Source of the DNA: Herminiimonas sp. | GTDB lineage: Bacteria > Pseudomonadota > Gammaproteobacteria > Burkholderiales > Burkholderiaceae_D | Direction of reading: 5' to 3' | Assembly (NCBI GenBank): GCA_028292315.1 | Contig: JAQGMO010000210.1 | Span: forward strand, 1 to 36,562 | DNA length: 36,562 bases | Shown here: piece after piece, positions 1-8,103 of the stretch | Numbering within the stretch: the first letter of the stretch is position 1 | How the letters are laid out: every line of letters starts with the position of its first letter | Program-made: the position numbers and the translations under genes | The notes under the pieces: model-generated | Database searches by the model: none | What the model saw: only the letters and a program-made list of their open reading frames with translations | What the model was told of the DNA's origin: nothing

Positions 1-501
1 TTGGTGAACCAGGCGACCGCGCGTATCCGCCTGGAGTCCATGTGCCTGCATTATGCTTATCGGTTCATTCAGGCGTCGACTGGCCAGGAGCCCAAAGGCA
101 ATTGCCGATGCCGACGCGGCGTTTCCACCGCGTGCTTTGATCGACTGGTCGGCCAGAATTTTTATTCTGTCGATATATTCACCAGAGCTATCGAGGAAAG
201 GCTTGAGCAGCAGGCCTCGTGCCCAGCTTTCGCCGCCTGTCTGCACCATATCGCTGATCTGGTTGGACATCTGGGGAATATGCCGACTGCGTATTTCCCA
301 GATCACGTTTTCGGCTATCCGCAAATTTTGGATTGTTCTGGATGGCACCTGGACCCGGGGCGGCATGGTTCCCCCCGGCCTGCGCATGGTAAAGCGCACA
401 TGACCGGCGCCGTATTCGCTGACGTCGAAGCTGTCTTGAAACGCCCTGGCCGCCGGCGGGAGGACTGCGGGGCGTCTTTGCGGCATGCTGGGTTTGTCCA
501 T
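1..501 (-). CDS. Hypothetical protein, C-terminus cut by window edge
   Basis: This open frame of 167 codons runs off the left edge without a stop. The ATG at 499-501 has a good ribosome binding site (AAGGAA, about 6 bases upstream), and this choice gives high third-position GC throughout. The protein starts MDKPSMPQRRP, has a polar N-terminus, then a mostly helical region with amphipathic stretches such as IWEIRSRHIPQMSNQISDM around residues 65-85. The last 50 visible residues are Ala/Ser/Arg-rich. I see no signal peptide, membrane segment or catalytic motif, and I do not recognise the family. The plus-strand frame covering the same bases is a shadow. That the gene is real is fairly sure; its function is unknown. 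Confidence 0.6.
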   Translation of the reverse strand, partial: MDKPSMPQRRPAVLPPAARAFQDSFDVSEYGAGHVRFTMRRPGGTMPPRVQVPSRTIQNLRIAENVIWEIRSRHIPQMSNQISDMVQTGGESWARGLLLKPFLDSSGEYIDRIKILADQSIKARGGNAASASAIAFGLLASRRLNEPISIMQAHGLQADTRGRLVHQ

Positions 502-963
502 CGGTATTCCTTCATGTTTAGCGATCGGTTAGGCCGCAGCCTGCAATGCGGCTTCGGTGGAAAACGATGCTAACGATGCGTGAAGCCATGAACAAGCGCG
601 CTGCGCAAAAATGACAATGAAACAACGGTATATTAATGCCCGGGCGGCTTATCTTAACGGGGAGCATGCGTAATTCGGTTAGTGCAGCGTCGGTTAGTGC
701 AGCGACTTGGCTGCTTCGGCAAGTCCGGGCGGAAACTGCGGTTGCACTCGCCGGCCTGCCGCGCTATGTCATTCGATTTGAGGGTCCTGCGTCATCCCGG
801 CACGCGATCCGCGGAAAATCCAGGGGGTTTGCAAGTATAAGGAGCGGATTCCAGGACCGGCGCGTGCGGCGACCGTTTGAAACCGGCTGAAACCCGGGGC
901 TTATCCGTGGGGTCAGGCAACGGAAAGCGCCCTGTTTCAGGTGCAGGCAGGGGCTGGCGGGAT
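502..963. other. Intergenic region, no gene seen
   Basis: About 460 bases lie between two minus-strand genes. The short open frames on both strands lack ribosome binding sites and convincing codon bias. The only clear structure is a 15-bp tandem duplication at 675-704. No rho-independent terminator with a T-tract was found for the gene that ends at 964. Confidence 0.5.
675..704. repeat. 15-bp tandem direct repeat
   Basis: The unit TCGGTTAGTGCAGCG occurs at 675-689 and again at 690-704, directly adjacent. This is seen directly in the sequence. It may be a small replication-slippage duplication or a pair of protein-binding half sites. Nothing nearby identifies a binding protein. Confidence 0.7.
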
Positions 964-1587
964 TTACTCCGCGCTTTCGGCAGCGGGCCGATTCTCGACA
1001 ATAAACATCAGCGCGTCACGCAAGTTATCGAACGATGCCTCGGGATGGAGGCTGCTTAGCACTTTGGCCTTGCCATCCTTGCCGAGGCTGAGCCAGTTCT
1101 TTTCTCGAATCTTGGCGCCCACGCACTTGATCCGGAACTCGTAGACACCGCGAATCGGCTTGAGGTAGGGCATCAGGGTATTGATACCCGATAATACCTG
1201 CTCAACTTCGGCGACCTGGTTGCGGGTCATCCTTATTTCAGTGACGTACTGCCCGGTTTTCGGGTTCATCGCACCTGGTGCGCCCATGCAAAACGGCGCG
1301 AGCGCCTTGTCGAGCAGGGCCCACGATCCCGCCGCATGCTTGTCGACTGCGATCAGCAGGCTGCGCCAGCGCGGATCTTCGTCGGTCGCTTTGGTCTCGA
1401 TAACGCCGGCTTCCTGCCCGGCAATGATTTTTTCGACATCCCATGCCTGGCGTTCGGCCAGCAGCTTTTGCTCGGCGCGTTCCTGTGCCTTGGTTTTGGG
1501 TTTGATGGTCCTGGTAAGCGGTGCAGCCTGATTTGTATGGGGCTCCTTTGGTAAAGGAGCAGGCAATCGGGACTGAGTGGTCGGCAT
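964..1587 (-). CDS. Hypothetical protein (207 aa)
   Basis: The chosen start is the ATG at 1585-1587, preceded by GGAGAT about 6 bases upstream. An upstream in-frame start at 1671 would add 28 residues with no ribosome binding site. The first 35 residues are Pro/Thr/Lys-rich and probably disordered. Residues around 35-60 are rich in Glu, Ala, Gln and Arg and look helical. The rest is a compact mixed domain ending in ENRPAAESAE. No signal peptide, membrane segment or known motif is visible, so the protein is probably cytoplasmic. I do not recognise the family. Codon use matches the neighbours, so the gene appears native rather than recently acquired. Confidence 0.6.
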   Translation of the reverse strand: MPTTQSRLPAPLPKEPHTNQAAPLTRTIKPKTKAQERAEQKLLAERQAWDVEKIIAGQEAGVIETKATDEDPRWRSLLIAVDKHAAGSWALLDKALAPFCMGAPGAMNPKTGQYVTEIRMTRNQVAEVEQVLSGINTLMPYLKPIRGVYEFRIKCVGAKIREKNWLSLGKDGKAKVLSSLHPEASFDNLRDALMFIVENRPAAESAE

Positions 1588-1701
1588 AGCGAAATCTCCG
1601 GCGCAAAGGCTCATTATTATACAGGGCGCGCGAGCTTCTAGCAAAACACCGCATCTCTTGTCAATAGGCAATCGTCGGGCTTGTCAATAGCCTGGTCAAA
1701 T

Positions 1702-4653
1702 TCACGCCGATTGCGGCTGTTCGCTCTCCGGTGGCATTGCAGCGGCAGCCAGAGCCCGCACAAAACGGGCAAGTTCCTCGTCCCGAATAAAGCTTGCGCT
1801 GGAATTGGCCGAAAGAATTTGATCTGCGGCGACCGGCCGTGCGACTGCGTAGCCCTGCACGTAATCCACGCCGATTTCCGCCAAAAGCTGCACAGTTGCC
1901 GCGTCTTCAGCCCATTCGGCAATAGTTTTCATTCCAAGGGTCCGTGCCAGCTTGACGATGGCGCCCACGATGGCGGAGTTCGCCGGGTGCTCCGTCATAT
2001 TGACGATAAAGCTGCCGTCGATCTTGATGACGTCGGCCGGCAATTCCTTGAGATACGAGAACGAAGTGTAGCCGGCGCCGAAGTCGTCCAGCGCCACTTT
2101 AACGCCGAAGCTGCGAACCGTATTGATGAAACGGCAGGTGTGGGCCAGATCGTGCAAGGCGACGCTCTCGGTGATCTCGAGGCATAGCAGGTTTGCCGCA
2201 CGAGGATTTTGCTGCAGCATGACGTATGCATCCTGGACGAATCGTTCATCGTTGAGCGAGGCGCCGCTCAGATTCATGCATATGAACTCGGTACGCGACA
2301 GGCGGGCCTCGTGCGTATCGATCCAGGCCAGAGTCGTCCCCAGCACCCACCTGTCTATGATGCCGATACGTCCGCTATTTTCTGCGGCGCCGATAATGCG
2401 GCCGGCGGATACCATACCGCCGTCAAGGTCGCGCATGCGCAATAACACTTCAAAATTCAGGGAATTGTGCGGGTCGGTGAGGGACATGATCGGTTGCATG
2501 TCAAGGAATAGATCGTTCAGTGCCGAACCGTCGGAGATCCGCTCGACCAACGCCAGTTCCGACTCGCGTTCACGAAATACGGCGGCATTTTTTTCATAGA
2601 CGACCAAGCCGTCGCCACGGCCGTTTTTTGCTTCACGGCAGGCTTGGTCGGCGGTGGATACCGCATCCTTGATTTTTGTCTCGGGACCGACGTCGATCAG
2701 GCCGATCGACGCGCGCACCTGGAACGCATTCTCGCCGACACGATAAGGCACCGTACCGATGCTGTCGACAATGCCGCGGCACAGCGCCGCGGCCGCGGGA
2801 ATCGCGGTGCCGGGCAACACGATGACGAACTCGTCGCCCCCCACCCGGCCGACACGCTGTTCATCGGACAGCATCAGGGTGATCCGTTCGCAGACCTGTT
2901 TCAGCACCTCGTCGCCGGCCGCGTGGCCGTACAGATCATTGATCAGTTTGAAGCGGTCAAGATCAAGATAGGCCAGGGCCAGGGGCTTGCCTGCGGCCAC
3001 TTCATGCATCGCCGCCGCGAGGGTTTTTTCAATCCCGCGCCGGTTGGTCACCTTGGTGAGCGGGTCATTGTCGGCCATGAATAAAAGTTCTTTTCTGGCC
3101 TTTAGTTTCTCGGTAATGTCTTGTACGAATCCCTCGATCTTGCCGCGTGAAAGCGTTGCCTTGACGAGGAAGTATTTTTCACTGCCGCCGTCGGCAATCC
3201 CGCGAATTTCAAGCTCGCCATCAGTCCGGGCATGCACCAGGCCCTGCAACTTGCTCCAGGAACCTGTTTCGAAGTAGCGCTCCCATGAATCAAGCCCGGG
3301 TGCCAGCACATTCGAATCAAGCATGTTTTGCAGCGCCGGGTTCGCACTGAGAAAGCGGCCTTGCAGGTCAAGCGTGAACAAGCCGATCGGCATCGCTTCA
3401 TAGGTATGCTCCATTTCCGCGCGCGCCTCGAGCCGATCCTGGTGATCGGCCCGCATCTGTTCCGCAATCGCCAGCGCGGCGAGCAGACTGGAAGAGAGCG
3501 CGGCGGTGACGCTATTAATCGAGCCGACCAGGTTCTTGAATCCAAGGGCCGCGGCAATCACTTCGAACAGTGCGGCGAACAGCCACAGGCTCAGCGATGC
3601 GCTATACCATACCGCCACCCGGGAGCGGGTAGTGAACAGGATGCGCGCCAGCAAATAGATCAGGATGAGAACGAACAGGGCCGTCGCAGCCCAGAAGAAT
3701 CGCAGGAATACGGCTGGCGAAAGGACCAGCGACAGCGACAGCAGCGGCAGGCATGTCCATTCCAGGTAGCGTAATGAAAACAGCGATCCGATCCTGGCCA
3801 GGTCATCGCGGAACAGGTTCCGGAAGAGGCAGACCGTCACCATGTAATAGGCAGTGATGGTGACAAGCCGGATCCGCGGTAGCCACTCGTAAGGCACCGC
3901 GTGGTCCAGCCAGTGGGCATCCCATCCGGCGGACAGGGCCGCTACCCGCAAGCTCAGGATCAGCCATACCGAAAACAGGACGTACTGGCTTTTCCGGTTC
4001 ACGATCGCGGTAATCAGCATGAATACGGTCAGCGTGAGCAGCCCGCCTTCCAGCAACCCGGAATCGTGATGAAAGGCCTGCGCGGCCAGTTGCATCTGTG
4101 ATGCAGGCCAGCGTAATGCCGTAATGCGGGCCGGACCGACGAAAATGGCGCGGCACAGAACACGCGAGGCGGATGACGCGGTCGGCAGGCTCAGCGCAAA
4201 GCCGGCTTTTTCGATCGACATTGCGCCGCTGGCGCTTGTACGGTCTGCGCTGCCGAGCACACCCTGCGTCGCGGGGTCCCAGCACGTGATGCCGGCTGCG
4301 TGCCGCGATGGAAATTCCATGATCAGCGGTTCAGTCCGGGGTTCTGTACCGATCTCGATTGAAAACCAGAACGGACGCTCTGAAAGGCTGGTGTCGCGAA
4401 AGGGCACTTCCGGAGCGCCTTCCAGAATGCGCGCGGCCTCTGCCGGCGTGGTGGATGTGTCACCCTCGATTACGCTGAATTCGAGTGGCACCGGATGCGA
4501 TTTAGGAAACTCTGGTTGCCATTGCAAAAAGGCAACTATTGATAAACCCAGAATACATCCGGCGATAAAATAGGTTGAAACAAAATAAACAATTTGTTCC
4601 ACCTTCAAATGGATTTTGTTCATCCATGTTTGCCGCGTTGCATTGATACCCAT
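1702..4653 (-). CDS. Membrane-bound PAS-GGDEF-EAL c-di-GMP protein
   Basis: This 983-residue bifunctional c-di-GMP synthesis and degradation protein sits in the inner membrane. The N-terminus has one membrane helix (about 21-43), an extracytoplasmic segment (about 45-195), then a multi-helix block (about 203-395) resembling the 7TM-DISM architecture. A PAS-like region covers about 415-515 and leads into GGDEF at 605-609, with metal-ligand D564 in YLDLDRF. The RxxD inhibitory site is absent: the corresponding positions are S596 and Q599. The EAL domain follows, with EVL 735-737, NLSG 794-797, EITES 826-830, DDFGAGY 856-862, IKID 876-879, E913 in AEWAED, and YVQGY 931-935. The main phosphodiesterase ligands are therefore present, and both activities are possible. 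Its start lies about 380 bp from the divergent REC-GGDEF gene. The input sensed is unknown. Confidence 0.9.
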   Translation of the reverse strand: MGINATRQTWMNKIHLKVEQIVYFVSTYFIAGCILGLSIVAFLQWQPEFPKSHPVPLEFSVIEGDTSTTPAEAARILEGAPEVPFRDTSLSERPFWFSIEIGTEPRTEPLIMEFPSRHAAGITCWDPATQGVLGSADRTSASGAMSIEKAGFALSLPTASSASRVLCRAIFVGPARITALRWPASQMQLAAQAFHHDSGLLEGGLLTLTVFMLITAIVNRKSQYVLFSVWLILSLRVAALSAGWDAHWLDHAVPYEWLPRIRLVTITAYYMVTVCLFRNLFRDDLARIGSLFSLRYLEWTCLPLLSLSLVLSPAVFLRFFWAATALFVLILIYLLARILFTTRSRVAVWYSASLSLWLFAALFEVIAAALGFKNLVGSINSVTAALSSSLLAALAIAEQMRADHQDRLEARAEMEHTYEAMPIGLFTLDLQGRFLSANPALQNMLDSNVLAPGLDSWERYFETGSWSKLQGLVHARTDGELEIRGIADGGSEKYFLVKATLSRGKIEGFVQDITEKLKARKELLFMADNDPLTKVTNRRGIEKTLAAAMHEVAAGKPLALAYLDLDRFKLINDLYGHAAGDEVLKQVCERITLMLSDEQRVGRVGGDEFVIVLPGTAIPAAAALCRGIVDSIGTVPYRVGENAFQVRASIGLIDVGPETKIKDAVSTADQACREAKNGRGDGLVVYEKNAAVFRERESELALVERISDGSALNDLFLDMQPIMSLTDPHNSLNFEVLLRMRDLDGGMVSAGRIIGAAENSGRIGIIDRWVLGTTLAWIDTHEARLSRTEFICMNLSGASLNDERFVQDAYVMLQQNPRAANLLCLEITESVALHDLAHTCRFINTVRSFGVKVALDDFGAGYTSFSYLKELPADVIKIDGSFIVNMTEHPANSAIVGAIVKLARTLGMKTIAEWAEDAATVQLLAEIGVDYVQGYAVARPVAADQILSANSSASFIRDEELARFVRALAAAAMPPESEQPQSA

Positions 4654-5035
4654 CTTGCCCGATCCTGTTTCAGCTAAAAGGAATCCGGTTCGACGATTGC
4701 CTCGCCTGTAATATTGAGATTCTGTCTGCTGTCTTTAACAAAATAATACCACTTGGAAACTCAAAATTGTGCTTTAAGCGAAATTTAGTGAAATAATTAA
4801 ACGAATTTGTAAAAAAAATCCAAAAAAACTGGTCAAACCCTTGATATCTTGGTTGCTCGTCAAGTTATATATTTGCGCTGTCACAATACGTTGACCTAGC
4901 TTTTTCCGTAAGGTAATGTTCTAACTGTCGCCGAATTCGTGTGTGTGATATCGCACGGACTCATCATCCGGCCACGGCTACACTGCGATTGCAACTGACA
5001 TTCTTCTTTAGCCTCTGCTGGCGGAAAGCCAATCC
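4654..5035. other. AT-rich divergent intergenic region
   Basis: This 382-bp region separates the divergent GGDEF/EAL and REC-GGDEF genes and probably carries both promoters. It is much richer in A+T than the flanking genes. Two A-tracts, 4811-4818 (8 A) and 4822-4828 (7 A), start 11 bp apart, which is close to helical phasing and suggests intrinsically bent DNA. A good sigma70-like promoter for the plus-strand gene is annotated separately. I found no convincing promoter for the minus-strand gene. Confidence 0.55.
4891..4919 (+). promoter_or_regulatory. Putative sigma70 promoter of REC-GGDEF gene
   Basis: A -35 hexamer TTGACC at 4891-4896 is separated by exactly 17 bases from a -10 hexamer TAATGT at 4914-4919. 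Transcription would start near 4926, leaving a leader of about 110 bases before the ATG at 5036. The match is by eye and the promoter is inferred. Confidence 0.45.
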
Positions 5036-6052
5036 ATGATGACCGCTGACGACATTTTGAACGCGAAAATCCTCGTAGTTGATGACTGCGCGGACAATAT
5101 TGCCTTGCAAGTCGAGTTCCTCCGCATGGGGGGATACACCCGCCTATCGTCGACCAATGATTCCACCCAGGTTTGTGCCCTGCATGCAGAAAATGATTAC
5201 GACCTGATTCTGCTCGACATGCATATGCCTGGCATGAACGGCCTCGAAGTAATGTCGGGGCTGAAGCAGATAGAGAAAGATGCCTATCTCCCGGTCCTGG
5301 CGATTACCGGCGACCAGCGCTTCAAGATCGCGGCGCTGGAAGCGGGCGCGCGCGATTTCCTGACCAAACCGTACGACCTGCTCGAGTTCAAAATGCGCGT
5401 ACGCAATTTGCTGGAAGTGCGCCTGCTTTACAAGACCGTAGCGGAACAAAGCCGCTTGCAAAAGGAAATGGCCTTGCATGACTCGCTGACCGGGCTGCCC
5501 AACCGGCGTCTACTGACGGACAGGATCGAAAAATCCATTCAGCATGCGACGCGTACCGATCGAATGATGGCAGTGATGTACATCGACCTCGACGGTTTCA
5601 AGGCCGTCAACGACCAGCAAGGGCACCAGTGCGGCGATGAATTGCTGAAACAGGTTGCCGACCGCTTACGGGAAGCGACGCGTCGGGAAGACACGGTGGC
5701 GCGCATCGGCGGCGACGAGTTCATCATGGTGCTTTCGGATATTGCCCATGCCGACGACGTCGTGCAACCGGCAAGCAAGGTGCTGAATCTGCTGGCGGCG
5801 CCGTATCACGTCGGCACCGTAGCGGTTCAGGTCACCGGTAGCGTCGGCGTCGCACTTTATCCGGCCAACGGGAGCGACGTTGAGTCATTGATCGCGCAGG
5901 CCGACAGGGCACTTTATCATGCGAAACACGCGGGTAAGAACCAGTATCATTTCAGTAGTCCGCAAGATCCTGCGGCGCCGGAAAAAGACTGGTCTTCCTG
6001 GTCAAATGGAAAAGCCGGCGGCGTTCCTTCCGCTGCCGACAGCACAGCCTGA
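5036..6052 (+). CDS. Response regulator with GGDEF diguanylate cyclase output
   Basis: This 338-residue soluble protein has an N-terminal receiver domain (about 10-125). It carries the acidic pair D16-D17, phosphoacceptor D61 in LLDMHMPGMNG and K111 in LTKPYD. A helical linker (about 125-145) joins it to a GGDEF domain with IDLDGFK at 183-189 and GGDEF at 225-229. An RxxD inhibitory site (R216-D219) lies at the correct spacing, so product feedback is expected, unlike in the divergent GGDEF/EAL protein. This arrangement is the PleD/WspR type, in which phosphorylation drives dimerisation and c-di-GMP synthesis. No cognate kinase is adjacent. The start is the first of two ATGs, with GGAAAG about 9 bases upstream. 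The C-terminal 30 residues are Ser/Ala-rich and probably disordered. Confidence 0.92.
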   Translation: MMTADDILNAKILVVDDCADNIALQVEFLRMGGYTRLSSTNDSTQVCALHAENDYDLILLDMHMPGMNGLEVMSGLKQIEKDAYLPVLAITGDQRFKIAALEAGARDFLTKPYDLLEFKMRVRNLLEVRLLYKTVAEQSRLQKEMALHDSLTGLPNRRLLTDRIEKSIQHATRTDRMMAVMYIDLDGFKAVNDQQGHQCGDELLKQVADRLREATRREDTVARIGGDEFIMVLSDIAHADDVVQPASKVLNLLAAPYHVGTVAVQVTGSVGVALYPANGSDVESLIAQADRALYHAKHAGKNQYHFSSPQDPAAPEKDWSSWSNGKAGGVPSAADSTA

Positions 6053-6096
6053 CACGTCTGCCGATATTGATCGGGCAGCGCCTGCGGTCGGCGCAT

Positions 6097-6491
6097 TTAT
6101 GCCATCCCGACGTCCTTCATAAAGCGTTTGCGCGCGTCCTCGTTACTTATTCCCTCCGCCAGAATGCGCAGGAATTCGTGTTTGTCGGTGGTGCGCTGCG
6201 CCGCGGCAGACGCCTTGCGCAGCAACAGCCTCGCCAGCGGACCAACCTGTCGGGCAAGGGCTTCCTCAATCGCAGGGAGCGCATCGATTTTCCAGGGGGG
6301 CGTGGTCGGCGTTGTGTTGACGCCGCTATGAAGATTGGTCGAACTGCCTAACGGAGCCGTGGATATCCGCGGATCAATCGGAATGGCTTGTCGGCCGTGG
6401 TGACAAAAGGATCGTTTGCGGCAATGGCGAAAACGGGCAGCAAGCCTATTACTACCAAAAAATAGCGGAAGCCCTGTACAAGAACGTTCAC
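6097..6491 (-). pseudogene. Frameshifted gene: exported N-terminus, helical C-terminal domain
   Basis: A GTG at 6489-6491 with a strong AGGAAA site starts a frame reading VNVLVQGFRYFLVVIGLLPV. This looks like a signal or anchor helix, and the frame ends at a TAG (6348-6350) after 47 residues. From about 6385 down to a TAA at 6097-6099 a second minus-strand frame has clear coding character. It includes ALPAIEEALARQVGPLARLL and a C-terminus EDARKRFMKDVGMA. That second frame has no ATG or GTG start of its own. The span is 395 nt, one base short of a 131-residue gene, which fits a single-base deletion near 6350-6385. The C-terminal pattern resembles tails I recall from bacterial Ser/Thr kinases and cyclases; this is a tentative recollection. 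A sequencing error is the main alternative. Confidence 0.5.
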
Positions 6492-6765
6492 AACGTTTCC
6501 TGTGGTGACGTATTAGCGGAGACCCGTTTGCACCAGTTTAATCTGAATAAATGAAAAGTTGGCGATTTACAAGACGGATCCCTTGAACAGGCGCTCTTTT
6601 AATCGCCTCGAACCACTTATCACCAGGTTTCACGGAGAAGGTTTAGCAAGTCCTTGCATGAAATAAGCAAACTGTATAAGGCGTATCACAACAGGAAATT
6701 AGCGCTAAGGCATCCCGGAGCTTATATTGCATAGCAACATAGTATTTTTAAAAGGGACTTACGCC

Positions 6766-6996
6766 ATGACAACCAATGCCACTTCCCAATCCGTTTCTTA
6801 TTCGGACAATCTGTCCGGTGGTGCGTTCGGCAAACTGGCCAGCGCATTATTCGGACGCAATGCAGTGGAATACCTCAATTGCTTCCGTGAAGCGCTGGCG
6901 ATGAGCCAAATAGTAGGCGACAGCGGCGTCGTAACCCCAAGGCAGCGCGCGCAGTTGCGTGCCATGGCCGGTGCGAACTCCGCAAACGCGAAATAA
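6766..6996 (+). CDS. Small hypothetical protein (76 aa)
   Basis: The start is the ATG at 6766, with AAGGGA about 9 bases upstream. An upstream in-frame TTG at 6727 is less likely. The protein reads MTTNATSQSVSYSDNLSGG, then a helical segment with AVEYLNCFREALAMSQIVGD, a short loop, and RQRAQLRAMAG near the C-terminus. It has no signal peptide or membrane helix. I do not recognise the family. The AT-rich region before it (about 6530-6765) probably holds its promoter, though no hexamer pair stands out. A hairpin TGGCCG-N5-CGGCCA at 7001-7017 just after the stop may aid termination but lacks a T-tract. Confidence 0.55.
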   Translation: MTTNATSQSVSYSDNLSGGAFGKLASALFGRNAVEYLNCFREALAMSQIVGDSGVVTPRQRAQLRAMAGANSANAK

Positions 6997-7092
6997 GCCG
7001 TGGCCGGCGTACGGCCAGAGATCGTGCCGTCATTGAATTCCTGCCGTGACCGCTAACGTAACCGGCCGCACTGCCGATAGCGAAGGCAGGGC

Positions 7093-7950
7093 TCAGGCTC
7101 CGAGCGCCACGGGAGCATCCGGCTGCGCGCACCATTCGCTCCATGAGCCCGGATACAGCGCCGCGCCCTCCAGGCCCGCTATCTCCATGGCCAGGAGATT
7201 ATGGCAAGCCGTCACGCCTGAGCCGCATTGATGGATGAGGCGGTCGGCCGAACGCCCGCCGAGCAGGGCTTCGAATTCGCCGCGTAACTGTCCGGCCGGC
7301 TTGAACCGCCCGCTTGCCGACAAGTTCTCTTTGAAAAATCGGTTGCGCGCACCCGGTATATGGCCGCCGACCGGATCGATCGTTTCGTTTTCACCGCGGA
7401 AGCGGTCTGCCGCGCGGGCATCGACCACCACGCGCTGGGCGGTCCGGGTATTTTCCAGTACTTGCCCGTAGTCGACTGTCCTGGTCAGCGTTGCGCGAAC
7501 CGCGAAGTCACCGGCAGGGCGCGCGGCCGGCGCATCGGTCGATACGGGATTGCCGGCGCCGGTCCATGCCTGCAGGCCGCCGTCCAGCACCGATACCTTG
7601 TCATGACCAGCCCAGCGCGCCATCCACCACAGGCGTGCGGCGTACATCGCGCCATTTGCGTCGTAGGCGATAATATGGGTATCCTGGCTGGCGCCCAGCG
7701 CCGCCATGGCCTGCGCAAACGTTTCACGCGACGGCAGCGGATGGCGGCCGTTTGTGCCGGTCTTGACCGCACCGAGGACCCGGTCGAGGTGAATATAAAC
7801 CGCGCCCGGGATATGCCCCTCCGCATAACGCTGCGCACCCGTATCCGGATTCCCCAGGTCGAATGTGCAATCGCAGACAAGAACATCGGAGGACTTGTCG
7901 CGCAATAGTGCGGCCAGCGCTTCGGCGCTGATCAGGGGAGACGTTTTCAT
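7093..7950 (-). CDS. sseA: 3-mercaptopyruvate sulfurtransferase
   Basis: This 285-residue protein has two rhodanese domains (about 10-130 and 160-280). The catalytic loop CGSGVT lies at 242-247, with C242 the persulfide-forming cysteine. CGSGVT is typical of mercaptopyruvate sulfurtransferases, whereas thiosulfate sulfurtransferases usually have CRKGVT. Known family chemistry moves sulfur from 3-mercaptopyruvate to a thiol or cyanide acceptor, releasing pyruvate. Conserved family features include GHIPGA at 45-50 and again at 196-201. The start at 7950 (MKTSPLIS) has AAAGG about 8 bases upstream. A longer in-frame start at 8037 adds residues unlike the family. The gene stands alone: it converges on the small gene at 6766 and is followed upstream by the SDR gene. 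Confidence 0.88.
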   Translation of the reverse strand: MKTSPLISAEALAALLRDKSSDVLVCDCTFDLGNPDTGAQRYAEGHIPGAVYIHLDRVLGAVKTGTNGRHPLPSRETFAQAMAALGASQDTHIIAYDANGAMYAARLWWMARWAGHDKVSVLDGGLQAWTGAGNPVSTDAPAARPAGDFAVRATLTRTVDYGQVLENTRTAQRVVVDARAADRFRGENETIDPVGGHIPGARNRFFKENLSASGRFKPAGQLRGEFEALLGGRSADRLIHQCGSGVTACHNLLAMEIAGLEGAALYPGSWSEWCAQPDAPVALGA

Positions 7951-8103
7951 GCGGATACCTTTGCTATCTGTTGTACGGTTTCTACCATCTCGCCCGGGTC
8001 GCGATCCATTTCCATTGCCGATGACCGGTTGATGCATGTTTCGAGTTTACCCGGATAGCATAGCGCGCCTGGCTCGCAAGCGATATCAAATTACATGCGA
8101 TGT

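Noticed and set aside
1-573. 190-codon plus-strand open frame at the left edge
   Set aside because: The opposite strand has a better start, ribosome binding site and codon bias. This frame is Cys/His/Arg-rich, as expected for a shadow.
3328-3774. Gln/Arg-rich plus-strand open frame inside the GGDEF/EAL gene
   Set aside because: This is a shadow of the membrane and PAS coding region of the minus-strand gene.
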